Source of the DNA: Victivallales bacterium
GTDB lineage: Bacteria; Verrucomicrobiota; Lentisphaeria; Victivallales; JAUVCU01
Assembly: GCA_029934175.1 (NCBI GenBank)
Contig: JAOZMT010000011.1
Span: 1 to 16,832, forward strand
DNA length: 16,832 bases
Direction of reading: 5' to 3'
This document shows positions 7,239 to 14,719 of this stretch, piece by piece; position 1 is the stretch's first letter, and each line of letters starts with the position of its first letter. The notes under the pieces were generated by a model that worked only from the letters and a program-made list of their open reading frames with translations, made no database searches and had not been told where the DNA came from. The translations under genes were made by a program, and so were the position numbers.

Positions 7239-8303
7239 CTATTTTTTCACACCCAATCGAGTTGCCATACCATCAATATCTAATAAGTCAATATCAACAG
7301 TAGAAATAGTAATATCTGCTAGGTTTATATTTCTTGCAGCTTCAAGAGCAACAATAGTGCTTCCTCCCACACCTTGCATGGCTTGATTTCTCAATTTTTC
7401 ACCCTCTGCTTCTGCTTGTTTTATTAATAATTCACCTTCTGCAGCTTTTTCAGTTTGGATTAAATTTGCATCTGCTTGTTTTTCAGTTGCATATTTTTCA
7501 TATTCAGCACGCAACTTTACAATTTTTCTATCCATCTCAGCTTGCATTTTAGTTATTTCAGCTTTTTGCTCTTGCATAATAACATTGACTTTTCTTTTTG
7601 TTTCAGCTTCAATAACCTCTCTACGACCTCGCTGCATTGCTGCTGCTTCTAGAGATTTATTTAATTCTACTTCTTGGTCTGCAAGCTTTTTACGACGAAT
7701 TTTTTTCTCATATTCATTGTCAAATTGGACATTTTTTACAAGTATTTCAATTATTTCAACAGAGGCGTTTTTTAATGCTTGAGTCAAGTCAGTTTTTATT
7801 TCACTGGCTCTAGACCTTCTCGCCTTAGGATTATAAAAATCTTCAGTTTTCATTAAACCAAAAATATCTCTACAAACCTTTTGTGCCCTTGTCCTAACAA
7901 TGCTGTTTTTATATACATTCCCAACCCCTGCAGTTTGTCTGATTTTATGTGCCTCACCCTTTTTAATTCTATATTTAATAGTTACATCTACTGATACTTC
8001 ATAACCATCTGCAGACTTAACTCGAACATCATCCCGGCCGCGTCTATCTCCATATTTTTGTTTTCTTGTCATTTCAAGAGTCTGAACAGTCATATCAAAA
8101 GAATTCCAAGTGTGAAAAGGCCCCAAATCTAAGTGCCAACCTGGCCCAAAATCTTCAGCAACCACTCCTTTTCCTCCTCCTAATTCTTTAGTCAAAACTC
8201 CAGCGCACCCAATCGGCACATAAAATACTAATGACTTAACTAAAATCCATAGCGATATTACAACAACAATTGTGAGTAATACAAAATATTTCATAATTTT
8301 CAT
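7239..8303 (-). CDS. SPFH/band-7 (flotillin-like) membrane protein
   Basis: A 354-residue SPFH-superfamily protein. It has an N-terminal membrane segment (about 5-27), then a band-7 domain (about 30-215) with the block GDRRGRDDVRVKSADGYEV. A long Ala/Glu/Lys-rich coiled coil follows (about 200-310), with flotillin-like AAEGELLIKQAEAEGEKLR. The short C-terminal tail begins GGSTIVALEAARN. SPFH proteins form large ring or cage assemblies on the membrane that organise microdomains or restrict proteases. The start is backed by AGGAGA (8311-8316), 7 bases upstream and overlapping the stop of the preceding paralogue, so translation is probably coupled. The neighbouring gene has the same architecture, making a two-gene pair as in HflK-HflC. 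The sequence is not close enough to call HflC, and no FtsH is nearby. Confidence 0.85.
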   Translation of the reverse strand: MKIMKYFVLLTIVVVISLWILVKSLVFYVPIGCAGVLTKELGGGKGVVAEDFGPGWHLDLGPFHTWNSFDMTVQTLEMTRKQKYGDRRGRDDVRVKSADGYEVSVDVTIKYRIKKGEAHKIRQTAGVGNVYKNSIVRTRAQKVCRDIFGLMKTEDFYNPKARRSRASEIKTDLTQALKNASVEIIEILVKNVQFDNEYEKKIRRKKLADQEVELNKSLEAAAMQRGRREVIEAETKRKVNVIMQEQKAEITKMQAEMDRKIVKLRAEYEKYATEKQADANLIQTEKAAEGELLIKQAEAEGEKLRNQAMQGVGGSTIVALEAARNINLADITISTVDIDLLDIDGMATRLGVKK

Positions 8304-8314
8304 TTTAAAATCTC

Positions 8315-9430
8315 CTATTTTGATAATTCTTTAGCAAGAATATCTGCTTTGTTTAGTTCTAATTTCCCAATATGACCATCAATGGTATATGGTTTCCCTG
8401 TAATCTGAATAGATTTTAGTTTTTTAGCATATTCCATTTTTACCATATTCCGACCACCTTCACCTTCAAGAGCAAGTTTCATAGCCTCAATACCTTTCGC
8501 ATCAGCTCTTTTCTCAGCCAAAATTCCTATAGCTAATCTTTGTTTTTTATATAAATTTGCTCCTGCTCCAATAATAATTTTATCGTTATACGCATCTGCT
8601 GACTTTTTAACTCGCTCAGCCTCTGCACCAGCAGCAATAAGTTTTTCTTGCATTTTACCTTTAAACTGCTCAATTGAAACATTTTTTTTATTTGTTATTT
8701 CAACTATTAAAGTTTGTTGTTTTTGCTTTGCTGCTAAAGCTTTAGATTTCTCTTCAAGAACAGCTTGATCTGCTATCTTTTTTTCTTTAATCATTGCTTC
8801 ATATTCTTTATAAAAGTGTGGATCTTGTGGTGTTATATTTGTAATTCTAATTCCAAATTGTTTTTCTATTTTTGCATTAATCGCAATTGTAGCTTCATTT
8901 ATACGACTTTTCCGTTTAGATGAATCGTAAAACTCTTCAGTTGTTAGTTCGCCCAAATAATTCCTGCAAATAGAGCGAGAATAATCTCTTATCCATTTTG
9001 TCTTATAATTATCATCTAATCCAGATGTTTGAACTATTATATCTGCCATAGATGGTATAATCTGATATTGTATTTCAAGATCTAAAAAGACATCGCTTCC
9101 ATCAACAGTTTTAACTTTTAAATCATCTTTCTCTTGGCGATCTCCTCTGCGAACATTCTCTGTCATTTCAAGAATTTGGATTTTTTTGTTCAATTTGAAA
9201 AAATCTTTTGTAATTCCATTATAAAAAGTAACTCCTGATTTCTCTATAATCTCAAATTTACCAGTAACTTTATCTAATAAAATACCAACCTCTCCACCTG
9301 AGACACGCCCAGTTTTTACTATATTCATGCCAATAAGAATAATAATAACTATGGATATTATGACCCAAGCAAAATTGTTACCTAATACCTTTTTGATATT
9401 ATCTTGTGCATTTTCAAAATCTTCATTCAT
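8315..9430 (-). CDS. SPFH/band-7 membrane protein, partner of the following SPFH gene
   Basis: A 371-residue paralogue of the downstream gene, with the same order of parts. A short charged cytoplasmic head (1-18) precedes one membrane helix (about 19-38, WVIISIVIIILIGMNIV). A band-7 domain (about 40-225) carries the matching block GDRQEKDDLKVKTVDGSDV. A coiled coil spans about 215-320 and a distinct C-terminal tail ends IGKLELNKADILAKELSK. A GGAGA ribosome binding site lies 7 bases before the ATG. Only 11 bases separate it from the second SPFH gene, so the two are an operon and probably form a hetero-oligomeric ring. The short space (9431-9480) between this gene and the rpsU terminator shows no convincing promoter. 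Expression may depend on read-through or on a promoter I cannot recognise. Confidence 0.82.
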   Translation of the reverse strand: MNEDFENAQDNIKKVLGNNFAWVIISIVIIILIGMNIVKTGRVSGGEVGILLDKVTGKFEIIEKSGVTFYNGITKDFFKLNKKIQILEMTENVRRGDRQEKDDLKVKTVDGSDVFLDLEIQYQIIPSMADIIVQTSGLDDNYKTKWIRDYSRSICRNYLGELTTEEFYDSSKRKSRINEATIAINAKIEKQFGIRITNITPQDPHFYKEYEAMIKEKKIADQAVLEEKSKALAAKQKQQTLIVEITNKKNVSIEQFKGKMQEKLIAAGAEAERVKKSADAYNDKIIIGAGANLYKKQRLAIGILAEKRADAKGIEAMKLALEGEGGRNMVKMEYAKKLKSIQITGKPYTIDGHIGKLELNKADILAKELSK

Positions 9431-9480
9431 ATTAATTCTCCATTTTTAAATGATCTTAACTCCGCTAAAATTACGGCATA

Positions 9481-9513
9481 GAAATAAAAAAAGCACCTTA
9501 AAAAAGGTGCTTT
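9481..9513 (-). terminator. Rho-independent terminator of rpsU
   Basis: A perfect 10-base stem (9490-9499 with 9504-9513, core AAGCACCTT) closes a 4-base loop. On the minus strand it is followed by a run of T (through about 9485). It begins 7 bases after the rpsU stop codon. It should end the rpoD-rpsU transcript and isolates it from the SPFH pair. Confidence 0.9.
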
Positions 9514-9520
9514 CTTATAA

Positions 9521-9697
9521 TTATTTTTTCTTTTTACTTGTCTTCTTTTCACGACGCTTTTTGTCGCTAGGTTTTTCGTAATTTCTTCTACCTCTAAGTT
9601 CTTTTAAAGTGCACTCTTTATCAAGTTTCTTTTTAAGCTTACGCAAAACTTTGTCAATAGGTTCACCTTTTTTTACTCTTACTTCTGTTTCTACCAT
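9521..9697 (-). CDS. rpsU: 30S ribosomal protein bS21
   Basis: A 58-residue, very basic protein: MVETEVRVKKGEPIDKVLRK at the start, a central TLKELRGRRNYEKPSDKKRR, and a lysine-rich end. The VRVKxGEPIDKxLRxLKKK and LRxRRxYEKPSxKKRR patterns are diagnostic of bS21, and the length is normal (55-70 residues). bS21 binds the platform of the small subunit near the 3' end of 16S rRNA and helps initiation. It has an exceptionally strong Shine-Dalgarno sequence and is followed by its own terminator. It is the last gene of the run that begins with rpoD; rpsU and rpoD are also linked in the classical macromolecular-synthesis operon. Confidence 0.96.
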   Translation of the reverse strand: MVETEVRVKKGEPIDKVLRKLKKKLDKECTLKELRGRRNYEKPSDKKRREKKTSKKKK

Positions 9698-9703
9698 TAT
9701 TAT

Positions 9704-9715
9704 CTCACCCCCTTT
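9704..9715 (-). promoter_or_regulatory. Extended Shine-Dalgarno sequence of rpsU
   Basis: On the minus strand AAAGGGGGTGAG precedes the rpsU ATG by 6 bases. AAGGGGGUGA can pair across ten positions with the usual 16S tail UCACCUCCUU, with one G-U wobble. It is the strongest ribosome binding site in the window. Because bS21 sits next to the anti-Shine-Dalgarno, such a site could serve autoregulation; that is inference. Confidence 0.75.
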
Positions 9716-9729
9716 ATTTGTTAATTTTA

Positions 9730-10329
9730 CTATTTTACAAGCATATCCATTACTTTGAAAGCTACTGCTAAAAGTCCAATAGATCCAAGTGTGAATTTTA
9801 TATTTGTTATAATTCCCTGCTTAATTGCATCTTGGATTTTAATATCCATACCTGCAAATTTGTCATTCATATTTGCAAATTTGTCATTCATATTTGCAAA
9901 TTTCAAATCTGTATTTTCAATAGAACGATCCAATTTATCATTCATATTTACAAATTTATCATTCATTTTAGAAATAGATAACTCTAACTTATCAACTTTT
10001 TTGTCAATAGAATAATAATTATCTTTTATATCAGATATATCTGTTTCAATTTTCACAAATCTTTTTTCATTTTTTGCATCAAATCTATTTAAGATATCAC
10101 TAATTTCTTGTTTATGAATATGAAATTCATCTTTTAAACCAATTACACTATCAGTAACTTCATTTAACTTCAAATCTAAATGATTTATATGATTAAATTG
10201 TGATTTTAGTAATAGTGTATTTATATCGCTTTGATCCAACCCCTCACCATTTGAGAATTTTGATTCTATCTCATCTATTTTAGGCTTAATCATTTCAAGC
10301 ATTAAATTATCTATTTTAGTATAATTCAT
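9730..10329 (-). CDS. Coiled-coil protein with C-terminal membrane anchor, unknown function
   Basis: I do not recognise a named family for this 199-residue protein. Residues 50-170 are predicted coiled coil, rich in K, D, N, I and M with heptad-like spacing. Near the end a seven-residue unit FxNMNDK is repeated (126-132, 144-150, 151-157, with FAGMDIK at 158-164). A hydrophobic segment (about 178-196) near the very C-terminus suggests a tail anchor, with the coiled coil in the cytoplasm. The layout resembles Bdr-type repeat proteins and other short coiled-coil tail-anchored proteins. It lies 9 bases after rpoD and 32 bases before rpsU on the same strand, so it is inside the rpoD-rpsU transcript. 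The ribosome binding site is weak (AAGA), so translation may be coupled to rpoD. No DNA-binding or enzymatic motif is visible. Confidence 0.75.
   Translation of the reverse strand: MNYTKIDNLMLEMIKPKIDEIESKFSNGEGLDQSDINTLLLKSQFNHINHLDLKLNEVTDSVIGLKDEFHIHKQEISDILNRFDAKNEKRFVKIETDISDIKDNYYSIDKKVDKLELSISKMNDKFVNMNDKLDRSIENTDLKFANMNDKFANMNDKFAGMDIKIQDAIKQGIITNIKFTLGSIGLLAVAFKVMDMLVK
9854..9895 (-). repeat. Two perfect 21-base tandem repeats coding for FANMNDK
   Basis: GCAAATTTGTCATTCATATTT occurs at 9854-9874 and again without a mismatch at 9875-9895, and a third unit begins at 9896. Diverged copies (AATTTATCATTCAT type) lie at about 9931-9967. The 21-base period equals seven codons, one coiled-coil heptad. 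Copy number can therefore vary by slippage without a frameshift, lengthening or shortening the rod. Confidence 0.9.
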
Positions 10330-10338
10330 ATATCATTC

Positions 10339-11565
10339 TTAATCTTGTGCAAAACTTGATTCATCTGATAGTAAATCTTTTAGTTTTATCAAAGCTTGAT
10401 TTTGTATTTGACGCACCCGCTCCCTTGTTCTTCCAATTTCTTGGCTAACCTCTTCTAGCGTTCTAGGGCGTTTACCGTCTAAACCAAATCGTAATTCTAA
10501 TATTCTTTTTTCTCGATCTTCTAAATCAGTGAGTAAATCCAATAATCTATCAATAGACTCAACATCACCAAGAATTCTATCTGGAGTCATTGCTGATTTA
10601 TCTGGAATAATATCTTGAAACTCTCCTTCTTCTCCTTGCTGTATAGGGTCATGTAACGAGAATGTTCTTAAGTCTGCAAGCTTTAATCCCGCAATAGTTC
10701 TTTCACTAAAATCTAAATGTTTAGCAATTTCTCCGTCAGTAGGTTCGCGACCTAGTTCTTCTGTTAATCTTGTTCGAATAGCTTTGATTTTATTAATTTT
10801 CCCAGCTGATTGCACTGGAATTCTAATTGTTCTACTTTGGTTAGCTAGAGCTCTTCGCATTGATTGTTTTATCCACCAAGCAGCATAAGAACTAAATTTA
10901 GCTCCTTTTGAAGGATCAAATTTTTCTACAGCTCGCATTAATCCTATATTCCCTTCTGAAATTAAATCAAGTAGAGGAAAACCTAAACCTTTAAAATCAT
11001 GGGCAATCTTAACAACAAGCCTTAAATTTGCTTGAATTAAAATAGATCTGCCTTCCTCTTGTTCTTCCACATCATCTCCATGAATTTTTGCGGCAAGTTC
11101 GACTTCTTGTTTTTTAGTAACAAGATCTATTTCTCCAATATCCTGCATATAAACTTTCATTGTATCATTTTTTGATTCAACAACAGGTTTTAATTTTTTT
11201 TGCACTCTTTTTTTAACGGTAACAACATTTGGTTGATCCTCAGTAACTAAAATGTCTTTAACTAAATCCTCTTTAGTAAATTCTTTATTTGACTGACCTT
11301 TTTTCTTCTTCTTCTTTGTTATATCTTTTAACTCATGTTCAGGAATGTCATCTGGTAACTCTAGTCCTTTATCATCCATCTCATCTAATTCATCAATCTC
11401 TTCTTTGACTTTTTTTTCTTTTTTTTTCTTACGACCTTGCCGAGCCTTTAACAATGCCAAGAGTTCTTCATCGGTAAAGTTATCTGCATCTTCATTTTCG
11501 TCAAAAGGGATGTCAATATTTGTAATATTGTCATCTTTTAATTCTTCTATTTTTGTTGTTGCCAT
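10339..11565 (-). CDS. rpoD: Principal RNA polymerase sigma-70 factor (RpoD/SigA)
   Basis: A 408-residue primary sigma factor. Region 1.2 (about 134-165, DTMKVYMQDIGEIDLVTKKQ) is followed by region 2 (about 175-245), with ANLRLVVKIAHDFKGLG, LLDLISEGNIGLMRAVEKFD and SSYAAWWIKQSMRRALANQS. Region 3 spans about 255-320. Region 4 (about 335-400) contains the helix-turn-helix TLEEVSQEIGRTRERVRQIQ. These are the hallmarks of a housekeeping group 1 sigma. The first 130 residues are low-complexity, alternating acidic and lysine-rich stretches (EDEN-rich 20-40, KKKK 46-52 and 84-89), without a recognisable region 1.1. The ATG has an AAGGA motif about 14 bases upstream, a rather long spacing. It follows mtnA after 119 bases that contain a small hairpin, and is followed closely by the coiled-coil gene and rpsU. 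Confidence 0.95.
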   Translation of the reverse strand: MATTKIEELKDDNITNIDIPFDENEDADNFTDEELLALLKARQGRKKKKEKKVKEEIDELDEMDDKGLELPDDIPEHELKDITKKKKKKGQSNKEFTKEDLVKDILVTEDQPNVVTVKKRVQKKLKPVVESKNDTMKVYMQDIGEIDLVTKKQEVELAAKIHGDDVEEQEEGRSILIQANLRLVVKIAHDFKGLGFPLLDLISEGNIGLMRAVEKFDPSKGAKFSSYAAWWIKQSMRRALANQSRTIRIPVQSAGKINKIKAIRTRLTEELGREPTDGEIAKHLDFSERTIAGLKLADLRTFSLHDPIQQGEEGEFQDIIPDKSAMTPDRILGDVESIDRLLDLLTDLEDREKRILELRFGLDGKRPRTLEEVSQEIGRTRERVRQIQNQALIKLKDLLSDESSFAQD

Positions 11566-11601
11566 GTATAAACTTATTTTCCTTTAATTATTATATATTT
11601 A

Positions 11602-11622
11602 AAATCTAAAAATATTAGATTT
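11602..11622 (-). other. Small hairpin between mtnA and rpoD
   Basis: AAATCTAA (11602-11609) and its exact complement (11615-11622) form an 8-base stem with a 5-base loop. On the minus strand it is followed by TTTTAAATATATAATAAT. This could be a weak terminator for mtnA or a structure in the rpoD leader. All but two of the base pairs are A-T, so the stem is weak. Confidence 0.35.
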
Positions 11623-11684
11623 ATTTACGAGATTATTTTTTGCATAAAACCATATAACTTAGCATGCTTTTAGAAAAAATCAAA

Positions 11685-12770
11685 TTAATCAAATATTTTT
11701 TTGATCTTTTCTGTAAATGGAGGAGTTAATATGCCTTGTTCTGTGATAATTCCAGTAATTAATTCATTAGGAGTTACATCAAATGCAGGATTATAAGTTT
11801 TAACATCTTCTGGTCCTGTCCATTTTCCAAATCCTTTGATAATTTCTTTTCTGTCGCGTAATTCAATTGGAATCATAGATCCATCTGAAAGCTCCATGTC
11901 AATAGTTGAATATGGTATCGCAACATAAAATGGTATATTATGATATTTTGCTAAAATAGCTAAACTATAAGTTCCTATTTTATTTGCCGCATCGCCATTA
12001 GCCGCAACTCTATCAGAACCCACAATAACAATATCAATTTTTCCTTCTTTCATTACTTGACCAGCCATACTATCGCATATTGTTGTAACATCAACTCCAG
12101 CTCTTTGAAGTTCCCAGGCAGTTAGCCTTGAGCCTTGAAGCAAAGGTCTTGTTTCATCAGAATACACTTTAATATTAAGACCGTTTTCTACAGCTTTATA
12201 TATTGGAGAAAGCGCTGTCCCAAAATCAGCTGTTGCTAGAGCTCCAGCATTACAATGAGTTAAAACAGTATCTCCATCTTTTAATAATTCAGAACCATTT
12301 TCCCCAATTGCTGCACACATCGCAATATCTTCTTCCACTATATTTAGAGCCTCTTTGATTAATTCTTCTTTTATATCATTTACATCGCAAGATTTTATGC
12401 TTTTCGCTTGATTAACACAGCGATTCAATGCCCAAAATAAATTAACAGCTGTAGGTCTAGACTCTGCAAGTCTATTAGAGACTCTTTCTATTTCTGTTAA
12501 TAAATCTTTCACGGAATTTACTTGATGCGATTGGACAACGGCAGCGAGTCCTAGAGCAGCAGCGCAACCTATTGCAGGAGCTCCTCTGACAGATAGCCTT
12601 TTTATGCATTGAAAAATCTCTTCCAAGTCTGTAGTCTCAATATAAGTTAGTTTTTTAGGTAAGCAAACTTGATCAATAAGGCGTAATTTACCTGGAAGAA
12701 TATTTAAATCTTTATTATATTTTGATATAACTTTACCAGAATCTGTAATCCAACGAACTGTATCTATCAT
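11685..12770 (-). CDS. mtnA: S-methyl-5-thioribose-1-phosphate isomerase
   Basis: A 361-residue member of the MtnA/eIF2B-like family. It isomerises the aldose methylthioribose-1-phosphate to the ketose methylthioribulose-1-phosphate in methionine salvage, in the cytoplasm. Visible motifs are SVRGAPAIG at 60-68, THCNAGALAT at 171-180 with the catalytic cysteine C173, RPLLQGSRLTAWELQ near 208-222, and IVGSDRVAANGD at 249-260 with the catalytic aspartate D253. The 80-residue spacing between C173 and D253 equals that of the characterised Bacillus enzyme. This separates it from the related ribose-1,5-bisphosphate isomerase and from eIF2B subunits. AGGGAA lies 7 bases before the ATG and is just downstream of the stop of the exported-protein gene, so translation is likely coupled. 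No mtnP, mtnK or mtnB-D gene is seen here. Confidence 0.95.
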   Translation of the reverse strand: MIDTVRWITDSGKVISKYNKDLNILPGKLRLIDQVCLPKKLTYIETTDLEEIFQCIKRLSVRGAPAIGCAAALGLAAVVQSHQVNSVKDLLTEIERVSNRLAESRPTAVNLFWALNRCVNQAKSIKSCDVNDIKEELIKEALNIVEEDIAMCAAIGENGSELLKDGDTVLTHCNAGALATADFGTALSPIYKAVENGLNIKVYSDETRPLLQGSRLTAWELQRAGVDVTTICDSMAGQVMKEGKIDIVIVGSDRVAANGDAANKIGTYSLAILAKYHNIPFYVAIPYSTIDMELSDGSMIPIELRDRKEIIKGFGKWTGPEDVKTYNPAFDVTPNELITGIITEQGILTPPFTEKIKKIFD

Positions 12771-12779
12771 TTGATTTCC

Positions 12780-13646
12780 CTATCTAAATCCGTTATTAAT
12801 AACTTTTTCATAAGTTGATCTTGGAGCTAAGACACCACCAACAACCATTATTTCTTTTGTCTCAGGACTTTCTTCTAAATTTATAGTTCCATTGACCTTG
12901 TAAACAGCATATTGCTCTCTATCGCCTTTTATATTATATTTCATATAAGTGAAAATTCTAGGATTGACTTTCAATAAAATATGTAAATTGTTGTATATAT
13001 CGAATTTGCATATTGGAACTTGAACTCCTGTTTCTCTTCCTAGTAAAGAAACGCTATAAACAGCTTCTTTATCTTCCACAACCAAATAAAAATATTTAGC
13101 TTCTCTTTCTTGTAATGATACAACCTTGAAAGTTCTTTGAGTTATAATATTAGTTTCACCATTAGGGCTCACATCAGGCACTCCTACAATTTTTTCCCAC
13201 ATATTCATTCCTTTTACAACAGAAAAAGGTAATATCTCAGACTTATATTTAAATGGAATTCTAGCATGTTTAATATTGGCTTTTATCCTATATTTATCAC
13301 GCTTTTTTAGGTCATAATAATCACTTAGACATATAACCATTTCTTCACTAGCATTTGGTTTTAAAATTAAGCCTTCAATATTAGGCAATTTTTTATTTGG
13401 ATATAGTGATACAGGCTCCTGTTTTTTATTTTCTATTACAAAATCAATACCACCTTGTAATTTTTTATTAGAACCAAAAATAATGGAATTACCAGAATCA
13501 TTCCTAAAGGTAACCCTTGCATAAATTCCTTCATACTGTAGGAATAATTGTTTGTTTAATTCTAATTTTACACTTATTTGCGCAAACGAGTTTGTGCATA
13601 ATACTGCGAAGATGATTACAAGTAGTAATTTTTTAATTTTCAACAT
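12780..13646 (-). CDS. Exported protein of unknown function
   Basis: I do not recognise this 288-residue protein. It starts with a clear Sec signal peptide: basic MLKIKK, a hydrophobic core at 7-18, and a likely signal peptidase I site after NSFA (residue 22). It is therefore probably periplasmic; there is no lipobox and no later membrane segment. The mature part looks beta-rich, with alternating hydrophobic strands such as GIYARVTFRNDSGNSIIF near 40-57, reminiscent of the immunoglobulin-like fold of bacterial proteins with an early VxLxLxK strand. That is only a guess at fold. It overlaps the end of the GT9 gene by 14 bases and is followed 9 bases later by mtnA, so it sits in a tight operon. 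The overlap, rather than the weak ribosome binding site, supports coupled translation and this start. Confidence 0.75.
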   Translation of the reverse strand: MLKIKKLLLVIIFAVLCTNSFAQISVKLELNKQLFLQYEGIYARVTFRNDSGNSIIFGSNKKLQGGIDFVIENKKQEPVSLYPNKKLPNIEGLILKPNASEEMVICLSDYYDLKKRDKYRIKANIKHARIPFKYKSEILPFSVVKGMNMWEKIVGVPDVSPNGETNIITQRTFKVVSLQEREAKYFYLVVEDKEAVYSVSLLGRETGVQVPICKFDIYNNLHILLKVNPRIFTYMKYNIKGDREQYAVYKVNGTINLEESPETKEIMVVGGVLAPRSTYEKVINNGFR

Positions 13647-14715
13647 TTTGTTCTAACCTTTTTGTTATTTTGTTAACGACATTTTTTACATCTATTGATT
13701 CATGACATTTATTTGCTCCAGTGGGGCAATATCGTTTAAAACACTTAACGCACTCAAGGTTAGGTGTAAATATAATATTATCCGAACCATAAGGACCTGT
13801 CTTATCAGGATCTGTTGAACCAAACAAAGCAAATACTGGTTTTCCCAATGCAGCAGCAATATGCATCGGACCACTGTCATTCGTAAATATGACATCTAAA
13901 TTTCTAATAAGTTCTACTAATTCGGGTAAAGTTGTTTTTCCTATCATAGAAATAATATTTTTTGCACTTATTGCATCTGCTATAATGCTTTTTGCAATTT
14001 TCTCATCTGCTTTAGAACCTATCAAGATAAATTTGTAACTGTTATTGTATTCGTATAATGCATTAATGACTTTAGTGAAAAATTCTGGAGGCCATGTTTT
14101 TGTTTTCCAGCGGGCTCCAGGAATAATGCCTATAAGAATATCTTTTTTATGAATACTAGCAACCTCTAATTTCTGTTCAATTGATAGATTAATGGCAGGA
14201 TTTGCTTTAAGAATAAAATTACCTTGAATAGAAGGTTTTTCAAGTAATTGGCATATAAGAGATATGTTTTTATCTATTGCATGTGAATAATTATCAATAT
14301 TATAGAATTTTTTATTATAAAACAATTTTGCTATAGATTCCTTACATTCAGCGAATCCTATTATTTTTTTTGATTTTGCGATTCGTGCAAAAAAAGCACT
14401 TCGGATTAATCCTTGTAAATCTAAAACAAAATCATATTGATTATTTCTTATTTTCTTAATTAAAGATATAAAAGTTCCAAAGCCTGTTTTAATAGAACCT
14501 AATTTTTTCCGTTGAAAAATGATTCTTTCATTTATATTTGGACAATAATCAAGAATAGGCTCAAACTCTGGGTTTATTAGCCAATCTATTTTTATATTAG
14601 GATATTCTTGTATTAATAAATTAATAGCAGGAAATGAATGAATAATATCCCCTAAGCTACTTGGTTTTACAACTAGGATTTTATTTATAGCATTTCCATA
14701 ATTACTTTCATTCAA
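13633..14715 (-). CDS. Glycosyltransferase family 9 (heptosyltransferase-like)
   Basis: A 360-residue GT9 enzyme of the ADP-heptose:LPS heptosyltransferase type, which adds heptose to the lipopolysaccharide inner core at the cytoplasmic face of the inner membrane. Motifs are ILVVKPSSLGDIIHSFPA (13-30), LDLQGLIRSA (98-107), the second-domain start IGIIPGARWKTKTWP (195-209), and the nucleotide-sugar-binding block TNDSGPMHIAAALGKP (278-293) followed by LFGSTDP. A C-terminal cysteine cluster (C322, C325, C330, C337) occurs in many family members. The N-terminal block favours a WaaC-like enzyme and the Cys cluster a WaaF-like one, so no symbol is given. The only usable in-frame start is a TTG at 14713-14715, supported by AAGGA about 10 bases upstream. 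It begins 4 bases after the phosphoesterase stop. Confidence 0.88.
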   Translation of the reverse strand: MNESNYGNAINKILVVKPSSLGDIIHSFPAINLLIQEYPNIKIDWLINPEFEPILDYCPNINERIIFQRKKLGSIKTGFGTFISLIKKIRNNQYDFVLDLQGLIRSAFFARIAKSKKIIGFAECKESIAKLFYNKKFYNIDNYSHAIDKNISLICQLLEKPSIQGNFILKANPAINLSIEQKLEVASIHKKDILIGIIPGARWKTKTWPPEFFTKVINALYEYNNSYKFILIGSKADEKIAKSIIADAISAKNIISMIGKTTLPELVELIRNLDVIFTNDSGPMHIAAALGKPVFALFGSTDPDKTGPYGSDNIIFTPNLECVKCFKRYCPTGANKCHESIDVKNVVNKITKRLEQNVEN

Positions 14716-14719
14716 AAAA

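Noticed and set aside
7585..7782. Plus-strand open frame inside the first SPFH gene
   Set aside because: Shadow of the coiled-coil coding region, with no ribosome binding site or recognisable product.
7239..9430. Assignment of the SPFH pair as HflC and HflK
   Set aside because: The pairing is similar, but the flotillin-like coiled-coil tails and the missing FtsH/HflX context do not support those names.
9854..9967. Possible CRISPR-like short repeats
   Set aside because: The 21-base units are contiguous, in frame with a coiled-coil heptad, and have no spacers; no array elsewhere in the window has repeats with unique spacers.
11590..11618. Perfect TATAAT upstream of rpoD as a promoter
   Set aside because: No -35-like sequence lies at the right distance, and a start from it would fall within the AAGGA ribosome binding site; chance matches are frequent in this A+T-rich stretch.
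13692..13895. Second minus-strand frame inside the GT9 gene
   Set aside because: Out-of-frame shadow of the conserved NDSG block of the glycosyltransferase.
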